NCBI GenBank assembly: GCA_020436025.1
Contig: JAGQYP010000005.1
Span: 1-45,476, forward strand
DNA length: 45,476 nucleotides
Source: Crocinitomicaceae bacterium
GTDB lineage: Bacteria > Bacteroidota > Bacteroidia > Flavobacteriales_D > Crocinitomicaceae
Direction: 5' to 3'
Part shown: positions 1-9,195 of the stretch, piece after piece
How positions within the stretch are numbered: the first letter of the stretch is position 1
Layout of the letters: each line of letters begins with the position of its first letter
Translations under genes and position numbers: made by a program
The notes under the pieces: model-generated
What the model was told of the DNA's origin: nothing
Databases searched by the model: none
Seen by the model: the letters and a program-made list of their open reading frames with translations, nothing else

Positions 1-2
1 AA

Positions 3-1784
3 ATAAAAAGCATACTAAAAGTTCTTCCAAAATCACCCGGAGTATATCAGTTTTTTGATAAAAACGATAAAGTGATTTATGTGGGGAAAGCGAAAAACTT
101 GAAGAATCGTGTTTCCTCTTATTTTAACAAACAACAATACGAGAATGCCAAAACCAAATTATTGGTCAAGCATATTGTCAACATCGAATACATCGTGGTG
201 GATACTGAACAAGATGCTTTGCTTTTGGAGAATTCTCTCATAAAAAAGTTTCAACCTAAATACAATATTCAACTTAAAGATGACAAGACTTACCCGTGGA
301 TTTGCATTAAAAATGAACGCTTTCCAAGAGTTTTTTCTACACGAAATGTGATTAAGGATGGGTCTGATTATTTTGGTCCATTTACATCAGTCAAGGTGAT
401 GAATACCATGTTGGAGTTGTTCAGGCAAATCTACCCTTTGCGGACTTGCAACCTCAATTTATCTCAACAAAATATTGAATCTGGAAAATTGAAAGTTTGC
501 CTGGAATACCACTTAGGCAAATGCAAGGCACCATGTATAGCTGAAGAATCAGAAACCAACTACAATGGCTATATTGAAGAGATTAAAAATATTCTAAAAG
601 GAAATGTTTCTTCTGTGATTTCGAGATTTAAAGATTACATGCAAGAGCTTTCTGAAAATTACGAGTTTGAAGAGGCCCAAAAAGTAAAATTGAAGATTGA
701 TTTACTGAAAAACTTCCAAACCAAATCAACCATCGTCAATCCTAAAATCAATAATTTGGATGTCATTACGGCGGTAGAAGATATTCAATCTGCCTATGTC
801 AATTATCTGCGAATCATCAATGGTGCAATTATTCAAGCACACACGGTGGAAGTTAAAAAGAAAATGGATGAATCGATTGAAGAAATTCTCTCTCATAGCT
901 TCCTTGAATTAAAAGAAAAATTGAATAGTAATTGCAGAGAGGTTTTAGTCCAAATTCCATTAAATATTCAATTTGATGAAGTTCATTTTGTTGTTCCGCA
1001 AAGGGGTGACAAGAAAACCTTGTTGGATCTCAGTTTAAGAAATGCGAAGTACTTCATGATGGATCAGCATAAGAAAAATTCTCTGGTGGATCCCAATAAA
1101 AATGCAAATCGGGTCATGACCACTTTGCAGAAAGATTTAAGTCTGAAAGAACTTCCAGTTCACATCGAATGTTTTGACAACTCAAATATTCAAGGGACAA
1201 ATCCGGTAGCTGCTTGCGTAGTTTTTAAAAATGCCAAGCCAAGTAAGAAAGACTACAGACATTTCAATATCAAAACGGTGGAAGGTCCCAATGATTTTGC
1301 TTCCATGGAGGAAGTGGTTTTTCGTCGTTACAAAAGACTTCTGGATGAAGGAGAAAGCTTGCCACAACTGATCATAATTGATGGAGGGAAAGGGCAATTG
1401 AGTTCTGCCTTAAAAAGTCTGGATGAACTGAATTTAAGAGGAAAAATAGCCATCGTTGGAATTGCTAAAAAACTCGAAGAAATTTATTTCCCGGGAGATT
1501 CTCTGCCCATTTATATCGATAAGAAATCGGAATCACTCAAACTTATCCAACACCTGAGAAACGAAGCGCATAGGTTTGGAATTACGCATCACCGAAATAG
1601 AAGATCCAAGTCTTCTTTGGTTTCAGAATTAACTCAAATTGAGGGAGTTGGACCAACAACACACGCCAAACTAATCAAACAATTTAAATCTGCTAAGAGA
1701 GTAAAAGAAGCTAGTATTGAGGAGCTTACGTCAACTATTGGGGCATCCAAGGCAAATATCGTATTCGAATATTTTCATAAATAG
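3..1784 (+). CDS. uvrC: UvrABC excinuclease subunit C, 5' partial
   Basis: UvrC makes both incisions around DNA lesions during nucleotide excision repair. The reading frame is open to the left edge, and codons from position 3 already encode the start of the GIY-YIG nuclease domain (LPKSPGVYQFFDKNDK then YVGKAKNLKNR), so only about ten N-terminal residues should be missing. An internal GTG at 72 is not the true start. Visible next are a Cys cluster (TCNLN, VCLEYHLGKCKAPC), the UVR domain that binds UvrB (around FEEAQKVKLKIDLLKNF), the RNase H-like second nuclease (ECFDNSN, IIIDGGKGQ) and C-terminal helix-hairpin-helix repeats (IEGVGPTTHAKL). It converges on the imelysin operon, with an 84-bp gap in which I see no clear terminator. 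Confidence 0.97.
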   Translation: MKSILKVLPKSPGVYQFFDKNDKVIYVGKAKNLKNRVSSYFNKQQYENAKTKLLVKHIVNIEYIVVDTEQDALLLENSLIKKFQPKYNIQLKDDKTYPWICIKNERFPRVFSTRNVIKDGSDYFGPFTSVKVMNTMLELFRQIYPLRTCNLNLSQQNIESGKLKVCLEYHLGKCKAPCIAEESETNYNGYIEEIKNILKGNVSSVISRFKDYMQELSENYEFEEAQKVKLKIDLLKNFQTKSTIVNPKINNLDVITAVEDIQSAYVNYLRIINGAIIQAHTVEVKKKMDESIEEILSHSFLELKEKLNSNCREVLVQIPLNIQFDEVHFVVPQRGDKKTLLDLSLRNAKYFMMDQHKKNSLVDPNKNANRVMTTLQKDLSLKELPVHIECFDNSNIQGTNPVAACVVFKNAKPSKKDYRHFNIKTVEGPNDFASMEEVVFRRYKRLLDEGESLPQLIIIDGGKGQLSSALKSLDELNLRGKIAIVGIAKKLEEIYFPGDSLPIYIDKKSESLKLIQHLRNEAHRFGITHHRNRRSKSSLVSELTQIEGVGPTTHAKLIKQFKSAKRVKEASIEELTSTIGASKANIVFEYFHK

Positions 1785-1868
1785 CACTAACAGATAGAGT
1801 AGATTTGAAAACTGGAAAGGTGATATCGAACAATTAGATAATGTTTGTTTGATGGGGATTAAAGTTGG

Positions 1869-2915
1869 TTAGTCACCATCGTTGGAACTAAAAAGTAAAG
1901 TGGCATCCAAGTATTGTGGAAGATCATATTTAATATAAGATAAAAGTGATTTGAGTTCCATATAAATGCTTTCCACTTGACCGGATTCATTCAAAATAGC
2001 TTCCTTCAAACTCGAACTCTGTAAAGCATTCATTTTGTTCACAATCGACGCCCATTTTTCAGAAATCAGATCAGCAGTATTTTCTCCACCATTCCCTCGA
2101 CAAATGGCTTCAAGTCCTTTGCCATTGGATCCATTGAACACGCTTTGAAGAGTTAAAACATCCTGTTTCAGAAGCTCCAATGAGAGCAAAGCATAATTCG
2201 ATTCGACCATATTCAAATCAGGCGTAGTGTTTTGATCTAATCCAGCGGGTATCCCAAGTTTTTCATGGATCATCACTTCAAGTTTTAATACATAATTGTT
2301 TTAGAAGAAGTTGGATGCCGTGTAGACCCCTGAACCTCGATTGGTCTCAAAATTTGAATATTCTGTAGCGTTCCACATGTTTTGTAATTGATTTTTGTGC
2401 TGTTTTAAGATTCGAGTAGTTTGGTATAAATATTCTCTGGATTGATTTGAACTTTGTAGAGTGTCGATTGAATAAGATCGAAACAATAGGTGTTCAATGG
2501 CACTTAAACCTTTTCGTCGACTGGATTGGTTTACGATTAATGCACTGTCAATCAATGTAGCGCTTTGTGTGGTAGATTGAATGAATGTTGAATCCACCGG
2601 CCATTTTTGTATTCTGAAATGAAGGTAAGTATTCGCAATATTTTCAGTTTCAAAAAAATTGATTTTGTTCCAGCTGAAAATAGATTTAGTGAAATACTCC
2701 TGGGCCTTCAAAATAGTGAAAGAGTTGGTGTTCTGATTGTGAATCTCATTGACGAAAAAGAATAAGGAATCCACATTTTGACCAAATTCTTCATGGTTTG
2801 GTCTTAATAGGGATGTTGAGAGATCTAAAAGGACTTCTTCATGAGGAACGGGCTGATGTTTTTTACATCCAATGAGTCCAATAATAAGTAGCGAGAAGAA
2901 AATTATATATTTCAT
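1869..2915 (-). pseudogene. Imelysin-family lipoprotein interrupted by an in-frame stop
   Basis: Codons 1-204 (2915 to 2304) encode a lipoprotein: signal peptide ending LIGC, a KWPVDSTFI segment and GLSAIEHLLF, matching the N-terminal half of imelysin (peptidase M75-like) proteins. A TAA at 2303-2301 stops it. The same frame stays open afterwards and encodes NNYVLKLE then HEKLGIPAGLDQ and LLKQDVLTLQSVFNG, the usual C-terminal half, down to 1869. Rejoined it would be about 348 residues, a normal family length. The only lesion is one nonsense codon, so this is a very recent pseudogene, a sequencing error or a read-through gene; a GTG at 2276 could restart the second half. The family GxHxxE motif reads GLSAIE (residues 136-141), so the His is absent. 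It directly follows the di-heme oxidoreductase and is its natural partner. Confidence 0.85.
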
Positions 2916-4316
2916 TTAAAGTGATTTTAAAAATTGAATGAGTTGATTCCTTTCTGGTTTACTCAGGTTTTTAAATCGATTGATGACGGTTGTAGCTTCA
3001 CCTCCATGCCAAAGAATGGCTTCTTCCAAGTTTCTGGCTCTCCCATCATGCAAGTAATAGGTGTGTCCATTCACAGTTTCAAATAAACCAATTCCCCAAA
3101 GAGGAGGGGTTCTCCACTCATTCCCATCAGCTAAATAATCTGGGCGGTTGTCGGCCAACTGACTTCCCATATCGTGCAAAAGAAGATCGGTAAAAGGGAA
3201 AATCCTTTGATTGGAAAGATGGCTAAATTGAGGATGAATTCCCGTATTAAATGTGTATTTGTGACATGAGACACAACCCACACTAAAAAAAAGTTCTTTC
3301 CCTTTTAAAACATCTGGGTCATTCGTATTTCTTCGAGCAGGGACCGCAAGTGAGGAAGCATATAAAACTACTTTATCCAAATCTTCATCTTCCAATTCAG
3401 GAGATCCTCCATTTGGGGCGTTCTGACAATCTTGTTGAGGTGAGGTACAATTTTCAGTTTGGAAGAGACTTGTGGTAATTCCAATATCACCTAAAAAGGC
3501 ACCAGCAACCTGTTGTTTCAAGCTGGGCTGATTGGCTTTCCATCCAAATCTTCCTATTTTTTGACTGTTGGTAATATAATCCCAGACATAGTTGGCTCTA
3601 CCAGAAATACCATCTCCATTGGAGTCAAATTCATCCGCGTTTGCAAGTAAATCTGTTTCCGAAATAGCTTCTAATAAACCTAATCCAATCATTTGATTTC
3701 CAACCCTGGGGGAATAGAGAATACCTGGATCCAAAGCTCCGTAGTTTAAATTAGAAATAGTATAGATGGGTTCTCTAAGTTCATAATTTGATCCGTCAGG
3801 ATAGGTTCCTGAGATAAAATTAAATGCAACACTCACTTCTGCTTCCGGTAGCACTCCTGAAACTGATTTATCATTGATTTGACCTCCATAACTTGGATCG
3901 GGATTGGGTCCACCATGTAAATCGGTACCTGAAATACTAATTCGCATTAGAAATCCTTCTGTTCCAGTCATTCCCGGTAAAATTGGTGTGCCTCGACCAT
4001 CTTTAAAGTGGCAAGCCGAACAATTGCGCGCATTAAAAAGAGGGCCCAGTCCATCTCTTGCTGTAGTAGAGGAAGGAGCTGTGACCCAATTTTGATTGAA
4101 GAAGCTGTTGCCCACAAAGAAATTCAATTCATCAATTCCGTTTAATGCCGGAGCCGGAAGTGAAAATGCATTTGTAGAAAAATCGTAAACCGTCAGATCT
4201 CCTCCTAAACGTTCATCTGTTTGATACACTTTTAGGGACTCTTTGGTACAGGATTTCAAGCTGATTCCTGAACCCATAATGAGAATTAAAAAAATAAATA
4301 TGACGGCTTTTTTCAT
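2916..4316 (-). CDS. Di-heme c-type oxidoreductase lipoprotein (COG3488 / DUF1111 type)
   Basis: This 466-residue exported protein resembles the COG3488 'thiol oxidoreductase' family, which carries two c-type hemes and is related to MauG-like di-heme peroxidases. The two heme sites are visible: Cys99-Cys102-His103 (NCSACHFKDGRG) and Cys348-Cys351-His352 (GCVSCHKYT). The N-terminus is a lipoprotein signal with Cys23 (LKSC). It lies between two imelysin genes with a 3-bp gap upstream and direct abutment downstream, so the three are surely co-transcribed. The same imelysin / COG3488 / imelysin order is known from iron-regulated loci of proteobacteria. I infer a periplasmic redox step in iron acquisition; the substrate is not known. 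Confidence 0.88.
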   Translation of the reverse strand: MKKAVIFIFLILIMGSGISLKSCTKESLKVYQTDERLGGDLTVYDFSTNAFSLPAPALNGIDELNFFVGNSFFNQNWVTAPSSTTARDGLGPLFNARNCSACHFKDGRGTPILPGMTGTEGFLMRISISGTDLHGGPNPDPSYGGQINDKSVSGVLPEAEVSVAFNFISGTYPDGSNYELREPIYTISNLNYGALDPGILYSPRVGNQMIGLGLLEAISETDLLANADEFDSNGDGISGRANYVWDYITNSQKIGRFGWKANQPSLKQQVAGAFLGDIGITTSLFQTENCTSPQQDCQNAPNGGSPELEDEDLDKVVLYASSLAVPARRNTNDPDVLKGKELFFSVGCVSCHKYTFNTGIHPQFSHLSNQRIFPFTDLLLHDMGSQLADNRPDYLADGNEWRTPPLWGIGLFETVNGHTYYLHDGRARNLEEAILWHGGEATTVINRFKNLSKPERNQLIQFLKSL

Positions 4317-4319
4317 AAG

Positions 4320-5498
4320 CTATTCTGGCAATTCTGTTGAAATCGTGATACCCAAAGCATGAGCAACTTCTGCGAGTTTGTTTCCATTGCTTTGAAGTTG
4401 TAAAATGGCAGTCATGATTGGACCACTTCCTCCAACTACTTCACTCATGATGGCATAATCAAATGGATTGGGAATGGCTTCACAATAAGTCTGAGCATTG
4501 GACAAATAAGAAATCATAGTTGTATTCAAATCTGCATCTACTTTTTCCATCACATCTTTTAAAGAGGTTCCTGAAATAACACTTCCAGATACTGTAGTGT
4601 AACTTCCCAAATAAACATTTTGAATTCCTTTCGCATTCAGGATGATATCTCTGTGAGTATTGTCCGAAAAACACGAATGTTCATCTTCCTGATCTGAATT
4701 ATCCAAGGCAACAAACATTCTTTCTCCTGCCAATTCGGCTTTGGATAAAATCCCCATTCCACTTAACATCTTTTGAAGCGCAAGGTCATTGTCCAGATTG
4801 ATAAAATAACTTCTGTAAGAGCCATTTGTAGCCCATTCATCTCTCATTTCTGCTAAATGTTGCACTAAAAGATCGGCGCAGACTTTCAGATATTGCCCTC
4901 TTCTATCTGGATTTGGATTGGCTGGAGTATTCAAATCATAGTCCATATAGGATCTCTGGCCTGGTAAATCCGCCGAAGGAGCAGTATTGTCCTGACCCCA
5001 AAGCAAAAATTCAATGGCATGATATCCGACAGATATGTTTTCTTCACCACCTACTTCGTTCAAACTTTCCAAGGTAGTAGCATCAATCGTAATCGATGTA
5101 TTATTGATGATCCCGCTGTTCGGTGCTCCAGAAACATAATCCACATAGGATTCGTCCAAAGGCCAACCGTTAATCATCCCTTCTGGTCCATCAATGTCAT
5201 CAATGGGTCCGTCAGAAAAACGGAACACTTCTGTTTGACCATATGGCTCTCTAGCATCTAACCAGGCTTGTTTGCATGCATCAAAATTTGCTTGAGTGGG
5301 TGTGTCGACAAATGTATAAATAGCCGTTTGTAAGTCTACTGCTTTGTCGTATGAATCCTTGTAGGCATTGTAAGCAATATTGGCATAAGTTGTTTTGCTT
5401 TCAGTCTTTCTGGCTTCGATCTCTGCTTCTTCTTTTTTCTTTTTACATGATCCAAATAAGAAAATGGACCCGATTGCAATTAGTACTATTCTATTCAT
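4320..5498 (-). CDS. Imelysin-family lipoprotein (M75-like, iron-regulated)
   Basis: The 392-residue product starts with a lipoprotein signal (Cys18, FGSC) followed by a charged linker rich in Lys and Glu. The body matches imelysin / insulin-cleaving membrane protease-like proteins: INGWPLDESYVDY, the GxHxxE motif GYHAIE (His160, Glu163) and LLWGQD. Family members are tied to iron uptake and most appear not to be active peptidases, so 'peptidase' should not be assumed. It is the first gene of the three-gene minus-strand operon and has the intact metal-binding motif that its broken paralogue at 1869-2915 lacks. A -7-like element and two palindromes lie upstream. Confidence 0.9.
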   Translation of the reverse strand: MNRIVLIAIGSIFLFGSCKKKKEEAEIEARKTESKTTYANIAYNAYKDSYDKAVDLQTAIYTFVDTPTQANFDACKQAWLDAREPYGQTEVFRFSDGPIDDIDGPEGMINGWPLDESYVDYVSGAPNSGIINNTSITIDATTLESLNEVGGEENISVGYHAIEFLLWGQDNTAPSADLPGQRSYMDYDLNTPANPNPDRRGQYLKVCADLLVQHLAEMRDEWATNGSYRSYFINLDNDLALQKMLSGMGILSKAELAGERMFVALDNSDQEDEHSCFSDNTHRDIILNAKGIQNVYLGSYTTVSGSVISGTSLKDVMEKVDADLNTTMISYLSNAQTYCEAIPNPFDYAIMSEVVGGSGPIMTAILQLQSNGNKLAEVAHALGITISTELPE

Positions 5499-5521
5499 TT
5501 TTATTTAGTTTGATTTTGGAG

Positions 5522-5529
5522 CAAATCTA
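5522..5529 (-). promoter_or_regulatory. Candidate -7 promoter element of the imelysin operon
   Basis: On the minus strand this reads TAGATTTG, an exact match to the Bacteroidota TAnnTTTG element, 23 bp before the imelysin ATG. There is no TTG at the expected -33 position. Instead the AATACC-N8-GGTATT palindrome begins 21 bp upstream, which would suit a promoter that depends on a regulator. Confidence 0.45.
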
Positions 5530-5550
5530 GAATGAGTCTAAATAAGGAGA

Positions 5551-5570
5551 AATACCATAAACTTGGTATT
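5551..5570. promoter_or_regulatory. Operator-like palindrome upstream of imelysin operon, site 1
   Basis: Six-base arms AATACC and GGTATT are separated by eight bases (ATAAACTT). The site covers the -33 region of the predicted imelysin promoter. A related site with the same arm spacing lies about 95 bp further upstream. I infer a binding site for a dimeric regulator, plausibly iron- or heme-responsive from the operon content; the regulator is unknown. Confidence 0.4.
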
Positions 5571-5645
5571 GTTAGAGTTGAATCTCTAAAAGCCTAATAA
5601 ATAAAGAGATTGGGTGATGTCTAAAATGAATTAAAAAGAGGAAAA

Positions 5646-5661
5646 TACCGTGAATCTGGTA
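5646..5661. promoter_or_regulatory. Operator-like palindrome upstream of imelysin operon, site 2
   Basis: TACC and GGTA arms are separated by eight bases (GTGAATCT). It has the same layout as site 1 and shares four of the eight spacer bases. The two sites are 95 bp apart, about nine helical turns. It sits between the end of gpsA and the imelysin promoter, so it cannot serve gpsA as a promoter element. Confidence 0.35.
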
Positions 5662-5677
5662 GGCTAAAAAGGAGGTT

Positions 5678-6676
5678 TTAAGTCAATCGATCACTCAAAA
5701 TTCGCATTTCAATTACCGGGGTGATCTTTTCATAAAGAATATTGTAAACCGCTTGTACAATTGGCATCTCTACCTGAAATTTCTTGTTGATTTCAACTAC
5801 CGATTTTACTGCATAATAGCCTTCTGCGATCATGTCCATTTCCAACTGGGCTGTTTTCACAGAATAGCCTTTACCAATCATGTACCCGAATGTTCGGTTA
5901 CGTGAAAATCTGGAATAAGCAGTGACTAAAAGGTCACCCATGTAGGCACTCGATTTCACGTCTCGGTGAATCGGACTCACTTCATCAATGAAGTTTTCTG
6001 TTTCCTGAACGGCATTTGAAATCAACACTGCCTGAAAATTGTCTCCATAACCTAAACCGGCGCAAATTCCGGAGGCAATGGAATAGACATTTTTCAAAAC
6101 CGCCGATAATTCGGTTCCAAATAAGTCGTCTGAAACAGTTGTTTTAATATATCGACAAGCAAGTAATTCGGCTATGTTTTCAGCAATATCTTCGTCCTGA
6201 CAAGCAATGGTCAAGTAAGAAAGTCTTTCCAGAGCAACTTCTTCGGCATGACACGGACCACAAATCATTCCGATCTTTTCATACGGAGTTCCAAATGTTT
6301 TGTGAATGTATCTTGCTGGAATCGCATTGTACTCGGGAATAATTCCTTTTACGGCGGAAATAACGATTTTATCCTTGATCAACTCTTTGTCAAAATCTAC
6401 AAATAAATTGTGCATGAATGCCGATGGAGTAGCCAAAATAATCACATCCGAATTTACAATCGTATGCTTTAGATCTGAGGAAAGATTCAGTTTGGCTGTG
6501 TCAAAACCAACGGATTGGAGGTACTTTGGATTGTGTTTGTACAATTTCATGTGCTTGATGGAATCCTCATCTCTCATCCACCAATTAATGCTTGAAACAT
6601 TGTTCAATAAAATCTTAGCAAGAGCTGTTGCCCAGCTTCCTCCTCCAATAATTGCTATTTTGGTTTCTTCACCCAT
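5678..6676 (-). CDS. gpsA: NAD(P)H-dependent glycerol-3-phosphate dehydrogenase
   Basis: GpsA reduces dihydroxyacetone phosphate to sn-glycerol 3-phosphate for phospholipid synthesis in the cytoplasm. The 332-residue product has the N-terminal Rossmann motif IIGGGSWATALAKIL, the GPCHAEEV active-site segment, the catalytic LKNVYSIASGI segment with its Lys, and the GDLLVTAYSRFSRNR block, all in family order and at family length. A CAAATGTA (minus: TACATTTG) at 6686-6693 may be its -7 element, leaving a leader of only a few bases. It is divergent from the TonB-dependent receptor gene. Confidence 0.96.
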   Translation of the reverse strand: MGEETKIAIIGGGSWATALAKILLNNVSSINWWMRDEDSIKHMKLYKHNPKYLQSVGFDTAKLNLSSDLKHTIVNSDVIILATPSAFMHNLFVDFDKELIKDKIVISAVKGIIPEYNAIPARYIHKTFGTPYEKIGMICGPCHAEEVALERLSYLTIACQDEDIAENIAELLACRYIKTTVSDDLFGTELSAVLKNVYSIASGICAGLGYGDNFQAVLISNAVQETENFIDEVSPIHRDVKSSAYMGDLLVTAYSRFSRNRTFGYMIGKGYSVKTAQLEMDMIAEGYYAVKSVVEINKKFQVEMPIVQAVYNILYEKITPVIEMRILSDRLT

Positions 6677-6776
6677 GTTAAGTCACAAATGTAAAGAAAA
6701 AAATCGTGTGCTTTATTTATTGTAAGGGAACTAAGTTTAAATCGTTTGAATTCAACAATTTTCGTTTTCAAATCTC

Positions 6777-6784
6777 TATTTTTG
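6777..6784 (+). promoter_or_regulatory. -7-like element directly before the TonB receptor start
   Basis: TATTTTTG matches TAnnTTTG and lies only four bases before the GTG start codon at 6789. Transcription would then begin at or within the start codon, giving a leaderless message. No good -33 TTG is present at normal spacing, so this is tentative. Confidence 0.3.
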
Positions 6785-6788
6785 CCCT

Positions 6789-9173
6789 GTGAAAAATTGG
6801 ATTACCATACTGTTTTTAATTTTCGGAACGTCTGCATTTTCTCAGATTACCAATACGATCAGAGGGGTAATTACAGATGAGTTTTCGGGCGAACCATTGA
6901 TCGGTGCCAACGTGGTAATTACAAGTCTGGATCCCATCAAAGGAACGGTTTCCGACTTCAACGGAGAGTTTCGACTAGACAGCGTTCCCATTGGTCGCCA
7001 TGATTTGGTCATTTCCTACATCGGTTATGCTCCGAAAAATTACGCGAATATCGAACTCAATACGGGAAAGGAAATGGTGCTTTCGGTAAAGATGCTCCAG
7101 CTTTCCAATGAACTTGAAGGGGTTGAGGTAAAAGCCAATAATGCAAACGAAACACTCAATAAATTGGCAACCAATTCTTCCGTTTCTTTCTCAGTAGAAG
7201 AGGCGCAACGATATGCAGGTTCACTAAATGATGTTTCACGAATGGCGCAGAATTTTGCCGGTGTTCAGGGTGCCGACGATTCTAGAAATGATATCATCAT
7301 ACGTGGGAATTCTCCTTCCGGGGTTTTGTATCGCTTAGGCGGATTAGATATTCCGAATCCGAATCACTTTGCTCGATTTGGTACTACTGGCGGACCCGTA
7401 TCCATGCTGAATACCAATGTTTTGGATAAGTCGGATTTCTTTACTGGAGCTTTTCCTGCTGAATACGGAAATGCTCTGGCCGGTGTGTTTGATTTGAACT
7501 TAAGAAGAGGGAATAACAAGAAGTTTGAGTTCCTGTTTCAAATTGGATTCAATGGACTGGAAGGGATGTTTGAAGGGCCTTTTTCTAAAAAATCGAAAGC
7601 CAGTTTTCTGATCAATTATCGCTATTCTACTTTGGGTTTGTTTAAGCTGATGGGAATCAATTTTGGGACAACTGCAGTGCCAAATTATCAGGACATGAAC
7701 TTCAATATTACCATTCCAACCAAAAAAGGGGTGACTCGGATTTTTGGTTTAGGAGGAATTTCTAAGATTCAGTTTATCGCCAAAGAATTGAGTGCGGATG
7801 GAGATCTTTTTGCGAATGGAGGAGAAGATACTTATTTCAAATCCTTAACAGGGGTGGCAGGTTTATCACACAAACACAGACTCGGAAACTCTAATTTTAT
7901 TGAACTCATTGTTGGAGTACAAGCCGCGGCGAATAGTATTCACGTGGATACGGTGGATCTAAATTTTGAAAATCCCTTTCGAACTTATGGGAATAATACC
8001 ATGGAAGGAAAGCAAACAACATCTTTTCATTACGGACAAAAATTATCGTCCAAACACTATTTGAAGACAGGGATTTATTTTGATGTTTTGTTTTATAATC
8101 TTCAAGACAGCGTTTTTCAGGGAAATCCCAATGATTTTTTAAACCTGAGAAATACAAAAGGAGCTTCTGCTTTAATCCAGCCTTATATCGAATACCAATA
8201 CAAACCTACCAATCGCATTAATTTGAATTTTGGACTCCATTACCAACATCTTTTAGTCGGAAATCAATGGAATATTGAACCACGATTCGGGTTCGACTGG
8301 AAAGTGAATGAAAGTAATAAATTGTCTCTGGCTTATGGGTATCATAGTCAGACGGCTCCACTCGCTTTATACTTTTTAGAGTCTACAGATAGTTTAGGGA
8401 ACACTTTCAAGACCAATACAGATGTGAAATTCATGAAGAGTCATCATGTTGTATTGGGATACGAACTCTTTTTGAAATGGGGAATTCACCTAAAACTGGA
8501 AGGTTATTACCAGTACATCCACGATGCATTGGTTGAAGAAAAATCGAGCTCTTATTCCTTGATTAATTTAGGAGCGGCCTTTGACGATATCTACAGAGAT
8601 TCCTTAACCAATAATGGTTTTGGTTATAATGTGGGTGGTGAAATCACGGTGGAAAAAAGAATGCAAAATGGCCTTTATTTCCTGGTGAATTCCAGTATTT
8701 TCAACTCGGAATACAAAGCAAGTGATGGAGTGTGGCGAAATACCGCTTTCAATGGGAATTTTACAGTGAATATTTTAGGAGGGTACGAATGGCGATTAAA
8801 GCAGAAAAAAGAATTCAATAAAAAAGGGAAGCCGAATCCAAAAGTTGCTTTTACGTTTGATACCAAAGTAGTGATGAATGGAGGAGGTCGCTATACAGAA
8901 ATTTTACTTGCTGAGTCAATTGCTGCTGGGGAAGAAGTTAGAGACTACAATAATTCCTTTGCCAAACAATGGCCTCTCTATTTTAAGTGGAATTTCAGAC
9001 TTGGATTTAAGATGATAGGCAAGAAAGTGACTCAAGAATGGGCAGTTGATTTTCAAAACATGACCAATCGAAAGAATGTCTTCAATTACGAATATTTGGA
9101 TGAGAGTCAATCGATAAGATACATCTATCAAACTGGATTTTTACCTATAGTCCAATATCGTATTTTGTTTTAG
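6789..9173 (+). CDS. TonB-dependent receptor with carboxypeptidase-like N-terminal domain
   Basis: This is a 794-residue outer-membrane receptor for TonB-driven uptake. It has a signal peptide (MKNWITILFLIFGTSAFSQ), a CarboxypepD_reg-like domain at about 22-110 (IRGVITDEFSGEPLIGANV ... GTVSDFNGEFRLDSVPIG), a plug at about 125-240 (DDSRNDIIIRGNSPSGVLYRL, FPAEYGNALAGVFD) and a beta-barrel ending in an aromatic strand (LPIVQYRILF). No SusD-like partner follows, so it is not a SusC/SusD glycan pair. The start is GTG; no ATG lies nearby in frame ahead of the signal peptide. The substrate cannot be read from sequence. It lies 1.3 kb from the imelysin operon, so iron or siderophore is one possibility only. 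Confidence 0.92.
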   Translation: MKNWITILFLIFGTSAFSQITNTIRGVITDEFSGEPLIGANVVITSLDPIKGTVSDFNGEFRLDSVPIGRHDLVISYIGYAPKNYANIELNTGKEMVLSVKMLQLSNELEGVEVKANNANETLNKLATNSSVSFSVEEAQRYAGSLNDVSRMAQNFAGVQGADDSRNDIIIRGNSPSGVLYRLGGLDIPNPNHFARFGTTGGPVSMLNTNVLDKSDFFTGAFPAEYGNALAGVFDLNLRRGNNKKFEFLFQIGFNGLEGMFEGPFSKKSKASFLINYRYSTLGLFKLMGINFGTTAVPNYQDMNFNITIPTKKGVTRIFGLGGISKIQFIAKELSADGDLFANGGEDTYFKSLTGVAGLSHKHRLGNSNFIELIVGVQAAANSIHVDTVDLNFENPFRTYGNNTMEGKQTTSFHYGQKLSSKHYLKTGIYFDVLFYNLQDSVFQGNPNDFLNLRNTKGASALIQPYIEYQYKPTNRINLNFGLHYQHLLVGNQWNIEPRFGFDWKVNESNKLSLAYGYHSQTAPLALYFLESTDSLGNTFKTNTDVKFMKSHHVVLGYELFLKWGIHLKLEGYYQYIHDALVEEKSSSYSLINLGAAFDDIYRDSLTNNGFGYNVGGEITVEKRMQNGLYFLVNSSIFNSEYKASDGVWRNTAFNGNFTVNILGGYEWRLKQKKEFNKKGKPNPKVAFTFDTKVVMNGGGRYTEILLAESIAAGEEVRDYNNSFAKQWPLYFKWNFRLGFKMIGKKVTQEWAVDFQNMTNRKNVFNYEYLDESQSIRYIYQTGFLPIVQYRILF

Positions 9174-9195
9174 TATATTCGCTAAAATTTTACAC

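Noticed and set aside
5581..5611. Inverted repeat AATCTCT ... AGAGATT in the imelysin upstream region
   Set aside because: Seven-base arms with a 17-base loop and no T-tract in such AT-rich sequence are weak; not called as terminator or operator.
6306..6725. 139-codon plus-strand frame over gpsA
   Set aside because: Antisense to well-conserved GpsA motifs; no family resemblance.
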